DNA of 64,000 nt from Mixta gaviniae (GCF_002953195.1 NZ_CP026377.1:2728001-2792000); one strand, 5' to 3'. Positions 1-10,084 are shown, numbered from the stretch's first letter. Made by a program: numbers and translations. Notes: a model not told the origin generated them from the sequence alone.

Positions 1-60
1 GTTTGGTTCCCATTGAGGAGACCCCCGGTTATAAGTCCTCGAAAGCGAGAGCTGACGCTG

Positions 61-783
61 TCAGCGCGCTCCCGTTAACCGGGCGCGCAGGCGTTTGATC
101 GCCTGACTGTGCAGCTGGCTGACGCGGGACTCACCCACCTCCAACACGGCGCCAATCTCTTTCAGGTTCAGCTCTTCCTGGTAATACAGTGTCAGCACCA
201 TTTTTTCGCGTTCGGGCAATGCCTCGATCGCTTCAATGACGCGTTCACGGAGATTCCCTTCCATCAGCTGGTGAAGCGGGTTGGCCTCTTCATGACCTTC
301 CGTCACCAGTTCCGCACTATCGCCATGCTCTTCGCGATACTCGTCATAGGAGAAAAGCTGGCTGTTGTTGGTATCCAGCAGAATCTGCCGATACTCCTCC
401 AGCGAAACATTGAGCTGTTTGGCGACCTCCTGCTCCGATGCGGCGCGCCCAAGGGCTTGCTCGCAATGGTGCATCGCGCTCGCCACTTCACGCGCGTTGC
501 GGCGCACGCTGCGCGGCGCCCAGTCGCGGCTGCGTAGCTCATCGAGCATCGCGCCACGAATGCGCTGCACGGCATAGGTGGTGAAGGCGGTGCCCTGTAG
601 CGCGTCATAGCGCTCCACAGCATTCAGCAGTCCGATACCTCCGGCCTGCAGTAAATCATCCAGCTCAACACTCGCGGGCAGCCGTACCTGCAGGCGCAAC
701 GCCTCATGGCGTACCAGCGGTACATATCGCTGCCACAGCGAATGCTTGTCCATCACGCCGTCGGCGGTATAGAGATCGTTCAC
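61..783 (-). CDS. fliA: Flagellar sigma factor 28 (FliA)
   Basis: Alternative sigma factor that directs RNA polymerase to late flagellar promoters (flagellin, chemoreceptors, filament cap). The 240-residue product has the usual length and near-identity to the enterobacterial protein: region 2 (VELDDLLQAGGIGLLNAVERY), the TTYAVQRIRGAMLDELR segment, and a C-terminal region 4 helix-turn-helix (LNLKEIGAVLEVGESRVSQLH). The start MNDLYTADGVMDKHSLWQRY matches the family start. fliZ would normally follow on this strand but lies beyond the window. Its targets are in the window: sigma-28 type promoters precede both flagellin genes, fliD and a chemoreceptor. Confidence 0.98.
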   Translation of the reverse strand: MNDLYTADGVMDKHSLWQRYVPLVRHEALRLQVRLPASVELDDLLQAGGIGLLNAVERYDALQGTAFTTYAVQRIRGAMLDELRSRDWAPRSVRRNAREVASAMHHCEQALGRAASEQEVAKQLNVSLEEYRQILLDTNNSQLFSYDEYREEHGDSAELVTEGHEEANPLHQLMEGNLRERVIEAIEALPEREKMVLTLYYQEELNLKEIGAVLEVGESRVSQLHSQAIKRLRARLTGAR

Positions 784-807
784 TTTGACTACCCTGCGTT
801 AGTTACG

Positions 808-834
808 TTATCGGCATGATTATCCAATTCTGTA
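808..834 (-). promoter_or_regulatory. Probable sigma-28 promoter of fliA
   Basis: Read on the minus strand there is TACA, 15 bases, then a perfect GCCGATAA, about 25 bases before the fliA start. Sigma-28 promoters have TAAA-N15-GCCGATAA, so this is one mismatch from the -35 core and suggests FliA autoregulation, as known in enterics. A sigma-70/FlhDC promoter is also expected here but I could not pin it down. Confidence 0.7.
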
Positions 835-934
835 GGGCGATCGATTGGCGGAATAGGGATAAAAAAGGCGGGTTATTTAGAAAAAGTTTGTAACTACTAC
901 CGGCGCAAGGCCGGTAAGATCACATTTTGAACAT

Positions 935-1906
935 TCATGACAGCGGGCGTATTGCTTTCAGCCTGGCGCGCGTCGCCGGCGGCACCAGTCCCCACAGGGC
1001 GCAGGCCTGGCCCTCAATACCGCGGTAAAACGTCAGCAGTTCTTCATCCGCCTGTAGCGTCTGACGGAAGCGCACCGTGCCCTGTTCGCTGTCGATATGT
1101 AACAGCCCGCTGATAAACAACCGTTGCAAATCGCTGCGCAGCAGTAATCCGTTATCGACGCTGTTATCGGTAAGCAGCCCTTCATCATTTTCACGGGTAT
1201 CAATATGGCACGCTTCCACCCAGGGCGCGGCGACATGCGCCTGCACCCGGGTGCCGGTAATAATGCAGCCGCCGTAGCGTGCGCTGACCGCCGCGGTGAA
1301 CTCCGCCTGGCTGGCGCGCTGCAGCACACGGGTTCGCACGCGCCGCCCTACCTGCTGGCCGGCGATCACCGCGCCGGGCGTCGGCAGCGCCGGCGTCTCC
1401 AGCACCACGAGAAACTGCAGCGTGCGCGCCTCGCTAAAGCAGGGTTGCGCCTGCGCATCGAACAGCTGCCAGTAATCGTCGTCGCCCTGCTGACGCATCA
1501 GCGTCAGGCGGTAGCCCCGGCTGGCCAGCAGATTCTGCGCCGTGGCGGAGCCGGGATCGAGCATGGCGTACACCCGGCTCTCCCCCATCACTTTCCACAG
1601 CGATTTAGCGAGGTCGTTGCGCCGCAGGTAAAGGAAGGTTTGTCCGTTCTGCATATAGTGCTCAAAACGGCGCAGATAGTTTTTGCGTTCGTTGTCGTCC
1701 GACACGAACAGCAGATCTTCCAGCGGGCTGTTTTCCGTCTGATGGGCGAACACCGCCCGGATAACCAGCTGACGCGGACTGGTGGAAGGGCTTAATAAGC
1801 CGCGCAGCGTCAGCGCCTTCTCCGCAGGATATTTCTGTCCGTAGCGGCGGCTGATTTCCTCAAAGGTCAGGTGTTCACCTGGTAACAAGTCATAATTGAA
1901 GCGCAT
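935..1906 (-). CDS. HNH endonuclease-type protein
   Basis: Protein of 323 residues. The start is ATG at 1906, with GGAG five bases upstream, rather than the GTG two codons earlier. The C-terminal third carries an HNH_2-like pattern: CIITGTRV, then EACHIDTRENDEG, then DNGLLLRSDLQRLFISGLLHID, which fits the C..TG / HI / NG.LLR.DLH.LF.. layout of that nuclease family (the usual H after the DL is Q here). The N-terminal 200 residues show no domain I know. It stands alone between fliA and the rhamnose operon. A DNA cleavage role is inferred from the motif only. No partner methylase or toxin-antitoxin gene is adjacent. Confidence 0.7.
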   Translation of the reverse strand: MRFNYDLLPGEHLTFEEISRRYGQKYPAEKALTLRGLLSPSTSPRQLVIRAVFAHQTENSPLEDLLFVSDDNERKNYLRRFEHYMQNGQTFLYLRRNDLAKSLWKVMGESRVYAMLDPGSATAQNLLASRGYRLTLMRQQGDDDYWQLFDAQAQPCFSEARTLQFLVVLETPALPTPGAVIAGQQVGRRVRTRVLQRASQAEFTAAVSARYGGCIITGTRVQAHVAAPWVEACHIDTRENDEGLLTDNSVDNGLLLRSDLQRLFISGLLHIDSEQGTVRFRQTLQADEELLTFYRGIEGQACALWGLVPPATRARLKAIRPLS

Positions 1907-2143
1907 TAACACTCCATAAAAATAAGCGGGTCAGGCCCGTTAATTACCCTGTTTTGCACTGATTATCGGCAGCGGACGCGTTTTCTGTATCCGTAACGCG
2001 AAAACTTTCCCCGGCGCCGCGTTATCCGCAATAAAGCCCCTGCTTTGCCTCTTTATTTGCGCCATTACCCGGTCAGGGTGAGGCGTAATCTTTATTGCAT
2101 TCCCTGAGAAGGCCCCCTACTTACTGCTACATCGAGACTCTGT

Positions 2144-3013
2144 ATGAAAGGTATCGTACTCGCCGGCGGCACGGGCTCCCGGCTGCATCCGGTCACCTGC
2201 GGCGTATCCAAGCAGCTGCTGCCGGTGTATGACAAGCCGATGATCTACTATCCGCTCTCCGTGCTGATGCTGGCGGGCATTAAAGAGATTCTGGTGATCA
2301 CCACGCCTGAAGATCTGCCGGCATTTCAACGGCTGCTGGGCGACGGCAGCCAGTTCGGCATTCAGTTGCAGTTCGCCGTACAGCCGAAGCCGGAAGGTCT
2401 GGCGCAGGCGTTTATCATCGGCGAGGACTTTCTTGCCGGCGAAGGCTGCGCGCTGGTGCTGGGCGATAACATTTTCTTTGGTCAGAGCTTCGCCAAAAAG
2501 CTGGAAGAGGTCAGCGCGCGCGACGGCGGCGCCACGGTATTCGGCTATCAGGTCATGGACCCGGAGCGCTTCGGCGTGGTGGAGTTCAACAAGCAGTTCC
2601 AGGCCATTTCGCTGGAAGAGAAGCCGGCGCAGCCGAAATCGAACTATGCGGTAACCGGCCTCTATTTCTATGACCAGCAGGTTTGCGCGATGGCGAAGCA
2701 GGTTAAACCTTCCGCGCGCGGCGAGCTGGAGATCACTACCCTGAACCAGATGTATCTGGAAGATGGCCTGCTGTCAGTAGAGGTGTTGGGCCGCGGCTTC
2801 GCCTGGCTTGATACCGGCACGCACGACAGCCTGCTTGAGGCGTCGCACTTTATTCACACCATTGAAAAGCGTCAGGGCTTTAAAGTGGCCTGTCTGGAAG
2901 AGATCGCCTGGCGCAAAGGCTGGCTGAGCGGCGATCAGCTGCGTGAGCGGGCGCGCTATCTGAACAAAACGCAGTATGGGGCTTATCTCGATCAGCTGCT
3001 GGTGGAACCATGA
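2144..3013 (+). CDS. rmlA: Glucose-1-phosphate thymidylyltransferase (RmlA)
   Basis: First enzyme of dTDP-L-rhamnose synthesis: joins dTTP and glucose-1-phosphate to dTDP-glucose in the cytoplasm. 289 residues, the normal size. The N-terminal nucleotide-binding signature is [11 protein letters not shown] (Ser for the usual Thr), followed by [25 protein letters not shown] with the metal-binding Asp, and [13 protein letters not shown]. The stop overlaps the rmlC start by four bases (ATGA), so rmlACD is one operon. rmlB, the 4,6-dehydratase, is absent, so that step must come from elsewhere (for example the O-antigen or ECA loci). The position near the flagellin genes suggests the sugar is for flagellin. 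Confidence 0.95.
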   Translation: MKGIVLAGGTGSRLHPVTCGVSKQLLPVYDKPMIYYPLSVLMLAGIKEILVITTPEDLPAFQRLLGDGSQFGIQLQFAVQPKPEGLAQAFIIGEDFLAGEGCALVLGDNIFFGQSFAKKLEEVSARDGGATVFGYQVMDPERFGVVEFNKQFQAISLEEKPAQPKSNYAVTGLYFYDQQVCAMAKQVKPSARGELEITTLNQMYLEDGLLSVEVLGRGFAWLDTGTHDSLLEASHFIHTIEKRQGFKVACLEEIAWRKGWLSGDQLRERARYLNKTQYGAYLDQLLVEP

Positions 3014-3558
3014 AGATTATCGATACGCGTATTAAGGATGTAAAAATTATCCAGCCCGCCGTCTATGGCGACGCGCGCGGCTTTTTCCTTGAGACCTTTG
3101 AAAAACGCCGCTACCAGCAGCTGCTGGGCATCGAGGCAGAGTTCGTGCAGGATAACTATTCACGTTCGGGCCGCCATGTGTTGCGCGGCCTGCATTTTCA
3201 AAAAACCCAGCCGCAGGGCAAGCTGGTGCGCGTGGCGCGCGGCGAGGTGTTTGACGTCGCGGTCGATATTCGTCCCGATTCGCCCACCTTCGGCCAGTGG
3301 GACGGCGCGATCTTATCTGAAGAGAATAAGACGCAGCTTTGGATCCCGCCCGGCCTGGCGCACGGTTTTGTCGTCCTGTCCGATATCGCTGATTTCGAAT
3401 ACAAATGCACCGACTATTACTACCCGCAGGATGAAGCCTGCCTGCTGTGGAACGACCCTACCATCAATATCGACTGGCCGGTTACCGCGCCGTTGCTGTC
3501 GGAAAAAGATAAAAAAGGATTACCTCTAACGGAGCTGATGCAATGCGCATACTGTTAA
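3010..3558 (+). CDS. rmlC: dTDP-4-dehydrorhamnose 3,5-epimerase (RmlC)
   Basis: Cupin-fold epimerase, third step of dTDP-L-rhamnose synthesis. 182 residues as expected. Family marks are [36 protein letters not shown] with the catalytic His, [19 protein letters not shown], and [10 protein letters not shown]. It overlaps rmlA by four bases and rmlD by 16 bases, so the three are translationally coupled. Confidence 0.96.
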   Translation: MKIIDTRIKDVKIIQPAVYGDARGFFLETFEKRRYQQLLGIEAEFVQDNYSRSGRHVLRGLHFQKTQPQGKLVRVARGEVFDVAVDIRPDSPTFGQWDGAILSEENKTQLWIPPGLAHGFVVLSDIADFEYKCTDYYYPQDEACLLWNDPTINIDWPVTAPLLSEKDKKGLPLTELMQCAYC

Positions 3559-4394
3559 CCGGCGCTTACGGCCAGCTGGGCCGCTGCCTGCTGGATCGTT
3601 TTCCCGCCGACTGGGTGATGCTCGCCTGCGGTTCCGCCGAGCTGGACATCACCGACCGCGCGGCGGTGGAACGCATTGTGCGTCGCTTTCGCCCGCAGGT
3701 AATAATGAATGCCGCTGCCTATACGGCAGTCGATAAAGCGGAGATCGATCGCATCCGCGCGATGAAAATCAACGCTATCGGGCCGGAGAACCTGGCGCGC
3801 GCGGCGCATGAAGTGGGCGCGCAGCTGATTCATATCTCTACCGACTACGTTTTCGACGGCAGCAAACCGACGCCGTACATTGAAAGCGATATCCCCTGCC
3901 CGATTAACTTTTACGGCCTGAGCAAATGGGAAGGTGAAAAGCGCGTGCAGGCGATTCTGCCGCAGGCGATTATCATCCGCACCTCCTGGGTATTCAGCGA
4001 GTACGGCAATAACTTCGTTAAAACCATGCTGCGCCTGGCGCAAACCCACGAGACGATCCGCGTGGTAAACGATCAGCGCGGCTGTCCGACCTACGCGGGC
4101 GACTTAGCGCAGGCGATGATCCAGCTGGCAGCCGAGCCTGAAGCGGCAGGCATCTACCACTACTGCGGCGATAAAGCGGTAAGCTGGTATGAGTTCGCGC
4201 AGGCGATTTTCAGCCTGCGCAGCAGCGCCCCCAGGCTGGTGCCGATCAGCAGCCGCGAGTTCGCGACCACCGCGCCGCGTCCGGGGAACAGCGCCCTGCT
4301 CGCCTCCGCCGACCGGCAGCCGCAGCGCAGCTCCAACTGGCTGGCCGCGCTGGGGATGGTAAGCAGCGATGATGATATGAGCTACGCCTGTTAA
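3543..4394 (+). CDS. rmlD: dTDP-4-dehydrorhamnose reductase (RmlD)
   Basis: NADPH-dependent short-chain dehydrogenase that completes dTDP-L-rhamnose. 283 residues. It has the N-terminal GAYGQLGR dinucleotide-binding loop, ISTDYVFDGSKPTPYIE, and the active-site YGLSKWEGE (Y-x3-K). The 3' end is followed within ten bases by a terminator hairpin, closing the operon. After it, base composition changes abruptly to AT-rich DNA. Confidence 0.96.
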   Translation: MRILLTGAYGQLGRCLLDRFPADWVMLACGSAELDITDRAAVERIVRRFRPQVIMNAAAYTAVDKAEIDRIRAMKINAIGPENLARAAHEVGAQLIHISTDYVFDGSKPTPYIESDIPCPINFYGLSKWEGEKRVQAILPQAIIIRTSWVFSEYGNNFVKTMLRLAQTHETIRVVNDQRGCPTYAGDLAQAMIQLAAEPEAAGIYHYCGDKAVSWYEFAQAIFSLRSSAPRLVPISSREFATTAPRPGNSALLASADRQPQRSSNWLAALGMVSSDDDMSYAC

Positions 4395-4400
4395 TAAAAA

Positions 4401-4424
4401 AACCGCCTTCAATGTAAGGCGGTT
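4401..4424. terminator. Terminator after rmlD
   Basis: Nine-base stem AACCGCCTT / AAGGCGGTT with a six-base loop, an A run before and a short T run after, seven bases past the rmlD stop. Confidence 0.85.
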
Positions 4425-4429
4425 TTGCT

Positions 4430-5075
4430 TTGATATCCCATAGGGGTACTATAAGCTCGAACTCTAAGAGCCTTCGCCTTACTATTCTTATAATGAAAAT
4501 TGTTTGTCATCAATTTCATGCTTTTCTAATACCTAACATATTTGAGTATTATCTCTGCATCTACTCTTACTATGCAAACATATTACTCTTTTGAAGAGCG
4601 ATAATCCTTTCACAACTTATGCTTGAATAAATAGAAAGTTAATGAGCAATTTTATTATTGCTCTTCTTTTTATATGGCCTATAAATTCTGATACTAGCAA
4701 CTTTGATAGAATTTCTTCTCATCTTTTTTCGCTTATATTCAAACAGTTAACTTAGATGACTAGATCTTAAGCTATTCAATAAACATGTCAATTTAACAAA
4801 AAACTCTGTTCTTACATTATACTTTACGCCTCTGATACACCCCTTGGGCTTCCAGATAATATGGTAATATGAATGCCATAGACATAGGTTACTAACTATA
4901 TTATACCATAAAAAATCAATTCATTATTTATAGCTAAAAATATGTTTCTATGCAAAGCATGCTTTTTGCTATGTTGATTAAAGCTTTCAAAATAACCACG
5001 TCCATAGGACGTGGCATAAACTTCTGATAAATAATTTTTTAATGGAAAGGTTTTCTAAAAGATGAAGCTAACTTT
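4430..5075. other. AT-rich gap without a recognisable gene
   Basis: About 650 bases of very AT-rich DNA between the rhamnose operon and the glycosyltransferase, which run toward each other. I see no convincing ORF, tRNA or repeat on either strand. The composition matches the neighbouring glycosyltransferase, so the boundary of the acquired segment probably lies just after the rmlD terminator. Confidence 0.5.
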
Positions 5076-8000
5076 TTATTTCGGTAACCATGCTGAGCGC
5101 CATTCTTCCAGGCCATTGTCCCTTAAATACCAATTTTGATGTATTTCCTGACGGAGAAGTTCGCCCCGCATTTCCAAACAGTGTTTTTCATTGATATGTT
5201 CATTAATAGCAGAAACCCAATCTTTAAATTTGTTACTAACCAGCGTAACAGGTAGGCCACAGCGGTATGGTTCGATATCAGTAGCGATAATCGGCACACC
5301 ACAAGTTCCTATCTCAAGAAGCCTTAGGTTGCTTTTACACTCATTAAAAAAGTTAATTTCAAGCGGTACCAGTGCCAGATCTAAGTTTAAACTAGCTAAT
5401 TTCTGAGGATATAAATCAAATGGAACACCTGGATGATACTCACAATTAACGCCCTCGGGCTTCATTCCCATAAAAACCCATTCTACTTCATGTTCAAAAT
5501 GTTTAATAATGGGTTTTAAAATATCCAGATCCCCACGATGACTGTTTCCACCAGCCCAACCAACACGTATTTTTTTTCCTGTAAACTTTTCACTTTTTAA
5601 GTGTCCCCACTGATGTTCTGCTAAACGGTTATGCGCAACACGTATATCATTATGATATGGTTTATAAGCTTCTGCTAATGTATTTGTAGATACAACAACC
5701 CAGTCAACGCTTTCCATCACACGCCTGAAATTTTTGATTAAATTTTTCGGAGCGTTCCTTTTAAAATCATTTTTAACCGGCATATTAATCAGAAAATCAT
5801 CATACTCTGCTACAATCTTAGCAGAACACACTTTTCTATATTCAGTAATTAACCCAGGAATTGCTGATCCAGTTACTAATTCGAGTATGACAACGTCTGG
5901 TTGTAGCTGCGCGACTTCCATAGCATCAGCCACACTGTAATGTAATCCACCTTCGATCAGAGAGCGAGCTTCAAGTGCCTTAAACGGTTGTATTATCCTA
6001 TGGTTTCCACAGCCAAACCAGTTGATATGGTTAGCTAATACAACAGGATATGGTCTTCCAGGCAATGCCGCCTGAGTCCGCGCAGTTCTTGGCGACAGCG
6101 TGAAAAGCTTCCCTGATTTAGACATATGAGGATGATAAGAACTATCAGAAAATAGCTTCTCTCCCCATAGACTTTTTAGGTTTTCAATATCTTCCTTGTC
6201 TGGACAAGCTTTTACTTTAAATTTTTTGTCAAACAGACGCGAACCCCCACCCATATGTTTTACACGTGCATATGGCGTCCATATATGGAGGTATCCTTGC
6301 TGTGTTAACTTCAAAGCAAGATCAACATCTCCATAATAGAAATTAAATACATTCTCAGAAAATCCACCAACTTCATCAAACACATGTTTACGGATCATAA
6401 GACATGAAGAGGATAGCGCTGACACATTCCGAACATTATTCAAATAAAAGAGATAACCCGGTTCCGCACTATTATACCCATCAAAAACATTTTCAACGCC
6501 ATCGTTAACGCCAAGTATAAATCCGCCGTGTTGGATTCTCCCGTCATCATACTCCAGACGGGGACCTACTAATCCTACTTCTGGACGCATAACCTGCTGT
6601 AACAAAACGTCCAGCCACTGAGATTGAATAATTTCTGTATCATTATCTAAAAAAAGCAAAATTTCGCCTTTAGCCTCACGAGACGCCTGATTAGCTATTA
6701 ACGAAAAATTAAATTCAGCATTCATACGTAACACACTTATATTACTAAATATTCCTGCCTCTACTTTTTCCAGAAAAAATAGCATATCTTTGTCCACTGA
6801 ACCATTGTCAGCAATCACGATTTCATAATTAAGATACCGAGTGTTTTGTAACAGGCTTTCAATACAACGATTCAGTAAAGTAAAATTGTCTTTGTTAATT
6901 ATAATTATAGATACTAAAGGGTGGTAAGGAAGTATATACTCAATGCTTTGGTTAAAACTTAAACTCCCTTTAGTAATGTTCGCTTGTATGCCTATTCTTG
7001 ACAGATGCTCACTCACAACACGCTTATTTGCTGTAATAATGTGTTCACTTTTTAGCCATGCATCCCATTCGATACACATTTTCGTTATGACTTCAGGCAG
7101 TCTTCCCAATATGGCAGGCCCTTTAATTTCAATAAGTTTCCATGTAAGATCAAGCAAAGCCAGGTCATGGTACATTGGGCCAGCCACTCTGACATTCTTA
7201 GCGGCATTAACGTTTATCAACAGATTCCGGCCAATATAGGGATAGCTTCTGAGCAAATCAATATTACAGTCAGGTTTAAGGATTAAACTATCGTTTTTGC
7301 TTTCATTAATACTCATCTCATCAAAATAACACACTAAAACTTCTGGGTGACGGATGCTATATTCGAATAACAATAACAGGGCGTTTGAATTAATCTCATC
7401 ACCTGCTGTAATAAAAAGGAGTGAGTTATGGTTTGTTTCTTCAAAAATACCATTAATATCATTGTATAAATGAGCCTTTAAATTATACTCACTAAATACA
7501 CTTGGTATTATTTCTTTTTCAGAAAGAAAATACAGGGTGTCTGGTATTCCCACCATACACCTCAAACTTTTAATCGTTAATGCCAAACTTCCTTCATCAG
7601 TCGGGTCACAGATAATAACTATGCCTATATTCGCTTGTTCCCTAAAAACGCTTGCATATTCTAATAGCGACCGTTTTCTGGCTTCTGATATTTCTCTTTC
7701 TTTTAGCCAGTCTGCCAGGAGATAATCTTTTTGTTCATTCTCTGTCAATGACTTCGCATGTATGCTTAAAGCCAGCACTTGTTTGTTAGTAAAAGACAGC
7801 TTACCTGCTCTATCTGCTGGACAATTTATTTCTTCGACAGCCCTTTCAAAAGAGAAGGTCTTTTTAAAATTCTCTTTATTATTAAAAGTCCAAATCCTTG
7901 TCTCGGCTAACTCTTCAGTTATAACATTCCAGGCCAGCGTGGCATCGGCTACAGCAGTTAAATTATCACCCGAAAAGTGATGCCGCATGGATTCATGAAA

Positions 8001-8759
8001 GTTAGAATCGTTGATATATCCATGAAATTTATTTTCGTTAAATATAAAAACAGGTATCCCTAAAGTAAGCACTTTAGGAACCATAAATTCTTTACAAATA
8101 ACAACATCATATGAACAGATGTCTTCTGGGTAGATATTTTCAACCTCGGTAGTGTCTAACCAATTCAGAGATTTATTTTTATTTTTTAATTCATTTAATA
8201 AATCCTCCATGGCTGACGGAAAACTCGAGCCAATATATAACACTTTCTCAATATCCCCTGTCTTTAACTCTGAGGGATATTCAAAGTATTGCTTGTTAGA
8301 ACAAAAAGGCAAAACTTTGATTCTTTCTGAATCAATGCCTTTTTTTTCCAGGCTATGCTGACTTACCTCGGATAAAGCTATCGATATGCCCGGCGTGTCA
8401 TTTTCAACGTCACATCCATAAGGAATATAAAGATCAGAATATTCATAAAAATGTCTGAAATAAACATTTATGTCTTGATGGTACTCATTGATATAAGTTG
8501 ATAACTTCTCAGGGATATATCCTCTGTATACCCAGAGAGCATCATATTTTTCTTTAAAATCTGTAAGATCTTGTTCTATAAAGGTGATATTTCCCGAATT
8601 TATATTATTAATGATATTTTTTATCGGTGATTTACATGTGTGCGTATAGATATCAACGCCCCATCCTTTCTCAACATAATTATCAACGACGTCAATCACT
8701 TCACTGACAAACATATCGTATTCATTAAGTTTATCAATACTAATAAGAATGTTTTTCAT
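5076..8759 (-). CDS. Three-module glycosyltransferase, probably flagellin glycosyltransferase
   Basis: Very long cytoplasmic protein (1,227 residues), AT-rich unlike its neighbours. Residues 1 to about 310 look like a GT-B/CgeB-type module (KVLYIGSSFPSAMEDLL). A degenerate GT-A-like stretch follows (about 378 to 600). The core GT2 module starts near residue 613 (HPLVSIIIINKDNFTLLNRC, ADNGSVD, and the metal site LFLDNDTE near 705). The C-terminal module is GT4-like (LANHINWFGCGNHRIIQPFK; RVGWAGGNSHRGDLDILKP; SNLRLLEIGTCGVPIIATD). No membrane segment is visible. It lies directly before two flagellin genes on the same strand and faces a dTDP-rhamnose operon. Large multi-domain transferases beside fliC glycosylate flagellin in Pseudomonas syringae (Fgt1/Fgt2), so the same role is inferred here. 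A cell-envelope polysaccharide role is the alternative. Confidence 0.75.
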   Translation of the reverse strand: MKNILISIDKLNEYDMFVSEVIDVVDNYVEKGWGVDIYTHTCKSPIKNIINNINSGNITFIEQDLTDFKEKYDALWVYRGYIPEKLSTYINEYHQDINVYFRHFYEYSDLYIPYGCDVENDTPGISIALSEVSQHSLEKKGIDSERIKVLPFCSNKQYFEYPSELKTGDIEKVLYIGSSFPSAMEDLLNELKNKNKSLNWLDTTEVENIYPEDICSYDVVICKEFMVPKVLTLGIPVFIFNENKFHGYINDSNFHESMRHHFSGDNLTAVADATLAWNVITEELAETRIWTFNNKENFKKTFSFERAVEEINCPADRAGKLSFTNKQVLALSIHAKSLTENEQKDYLLADWLKEREISEARKRSLLEYASVFREQANIGIVIICDPTDEGSLALTIKSLRCMVGIPDTLYFLSEKEIIPSVFSEYNLKAHLYNDINGIFEETNHNSLLFITAGDEINSNALLLLFEYSIRHPEVLVCYFDEMSINESKNDSLILKPDCNIDLLRSYPYIGRNLLINVNAAKNVRVAGPMYHDLALLDLTWKLIEIKGPAILGRLPEVITKMCIEWDAWLKSEHIITANKRVVSEHLSRIGIQANITKGSLSFNQSIEYILPYHPLVSIIIINKDNFTLLNRCIESLLQNTRYLNYEIVIADNGSVDKDMLFFLEKVEAGIFSNISVLRMNAEFNFSLIANQASREAKGEILLFLDNDTEIIQSQWLDVLLQQVMRPEVGLVGPRLEYDDGRIQHGGFILGVNDGVENVFDGYNSAEPGYLFYLNNVRNVSALSSSCLMIRKHVFDEVGGFSENVFNFYYGDVDLALKLTQQGYLHIWTPYARVKHMGGGSRLFDKKFKVKACPDKEDIENLKSLWGEKLFSDSSYHPHMSKSGKLFTLSPRTARTQAALPGRPYPVVLANHINWFGCGNHRIIQPFKALEARSLIEGGLHYSVADAMEVAQLQPDVVILELVTGSAIPGLITEYRKVCSAKIVAEYDDFLINMPVKNDFKRNAPKNLIKNFRRVMESVDWVVVSTNTLAEAYKPYHNDIRVAHNRLAEHQWGHLKSEKFTGKKIRVGWAGGNSHRGDLDILKPIIKHFEHEVEWVFMGMKPEGVNCEYHPGVPFDLYPQKLASLNLDLALVPLEINFFNECKSNLRLLEIGTCGVPIIATDIEPYRCGLPVTLVSNKFKDWVSAINEHINEKHCLEMRGELLRQEIHQNWYLRDNGLEEWRSAWLPK

Positions 8760-8910
8760 AAATTAACCTTAAAATGGCATCATGAAAGGCACTTAATTTC
8801 TAGCGAACCACATGATGGAGAAAGAACAATACTGCTTATTATCTCTCTTAAAGCGATATGCTATCTCGAAATTAGCAGACTAATCTCGTGCTTTTTCCGC
8901 CCATAAAAAA

Positions 8911-8928
8911 AGGCACCCGAAGGTGCCT
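8911..8928 (-). terminator. Terminator of the first flagellin gene
   Basis: Seven-base stem AGGCACC / GGTGCCT with a four-base loop. On the minus strand it is followed by a run of T. It lies 24 bases past the stop of the flagellin gene at 8953, and so separates that gene from the glycosyltransferase. Confidence 0.85.
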
Positions 8929-8952
8929 TAATAGCCGTTGTGGCTAATACGA

Positions 8953-9927
8953 TTAACGCAGCAGGGACAGCATGGTCTGCGGAACCTGGTTGGCCTGCGC
9001 CAGTACGGAACTGCCAGCCTGCTGCAGGATCTGCGCGCGGGACATGTTGGACACTTCCGTCGCGTAATCAGAGTCCTGAATACGGCTGCGCGCTGCGGAC
9101 AGGTTGTTTGTCGTATTGTTCAGGTTGGTGATGGTGGACTCAAAACGGTTCTGAGACGCACCCAGCAGGCTGCGCTGAGAGTCGACAGACTTGATGGCCG
9201 CATCAATCGCTTCCAGCGGCTTGGCTGTACCTGTAATGGCCCCACTAGCATCCACGCCGACACCCGCAGTTGCAGCAGCACCGCTGGCATCGATTTTACC
9301 CAGCAGAACGTCAAAGCCTTCTGCCTTAACAGTACGCGCGTTGCCGTTGATTTTAATGCTGGCGCTGTCGGTTGAAGCCGTATTCAGGGATGACGTCCCG
9401 TCTGTTGCGATAGTACTTGCCAGGTCCCAGCCGGAAGCTGCAGAAACCTGGATATCAATCTTCTCGCCGTCTTTTGCGCCAACCTGGAAGCTGAATTTCT
9501 TATCAGCGGCGTTGCTCAGTACTTTGATGCCGTTGAAGTCGGTCTGGGCAGTTACGCGGCTGATTTCTTCCATACGCTGGTTAACTTCAGACTGGATGGA
9601 GTCGATGTCAGAAGCAGAGTTGGAGCTGTTCTGCGCCTGAACGGTCAGGTCACGTACGCGCTGCAGGTTGTTGTTGATTTCGCTCAGCGCGCCTTCAGCG
9701 GTCTGCGCCAGAGAGATACCGTCGTTGGCGTTGCGTGCCGCTACGCCCAGACCGTTGATGTTGGAGGTGAAGCGGTTAGCGATTGCCTGACCTGCTGCGT
9801 CATCTTTAGCGCTGTTGATACGCAGACCAGAAGAAAGGCGCTCGATCGCGGTGCCCAGAGAAGACTGAGATTTGCTCAGGTTGTTCTGAGTGGTCAGCGA
9901 CAGGGTATTAGTGTTAATAACTGCCAT
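8953..9927 (-). CDS. fliC: Flagellin, copy 1
   Basis: Filament subunit exported through the flagellar type III apparatus. 324 residues, short for an enteric flagellin. The conserved D0/D1 N-terminus (MAVINTNTLSLTTQNNL, ERLSSGLRINSAKDDAAGQA) and C-terminus (NMSRAQILQQAGSSVLAQANQ...LLR) are intact, while the central D2/D3 part is reduced to about 100 residues rich in Ser, Thr and Ala, the usual place for O-glycans. It differs from the second copy by only four residues (S113, L169, S180, T234). It has its own sigma-28 promoter and terminator, so it is a separate transcription unit. Confidence 0.98.
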   Translation of the reverse strand: MAVINTNTLSLTTQNNLSKSQSSLGTAIERLSSGLRINSAKDDAAGQAIANRFTSNINGLGVAARNANDGISLAQTAEGALSEINNNLQRVRDLTVQAQNSSNSASDIDSIQSEVNQRMEEISRVTAQTDFNGIKVLSNAADKKFSFQVGAKDGEKIDIQVSAASGWDLASTIATDGTSSLNTASTDSASIKINGNARTVKAEGFDVLLGKIDASGAAATAGVGVDASGAITGTAKPLEAIDAAIKSVDSQRSLLGASQNRFESTITNLNNTTNNLSAARSRIQDSDYATEVSNMSRAQILQQAGSSVLAQANQVPQTMLSLLR

Positions 9928-9994
9928 GATAAGTATCCTTAAAGTTTAATTAGGGTTCGGCATTTGGCCTGCGGCTTCATCACCGTCATAAATG

Positions 9995-10021
9995 TTATCG
10001 ACAACGTTAAGCAGGACTTTA
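9995..10021 (-). promoter_or_regulatory. Sigma-28 promoter of flagellin copy 1
   Basis: Minus-strand TAAAG at the -35 and GTCGATAA at the -10, with 15 bases between the TAAA and GTCGATAA cores. One mismatch from the FliA consensus, about 70 bases upstream of the start codon. Confidence 0.85.
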
Positions 10022-10084
10022 GATTTTTTTAACGGTTTCTTAAATTAATTAACGACGGTAAAGAGCATAGAAAGCGGTAAAAAA

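Noticed and set aside
4430..5075. Insertion sequence or lost flagellin-modification gene
   Set aside because: No terminal inverted repeats, transposase fragment or ORF remnant could be seen.
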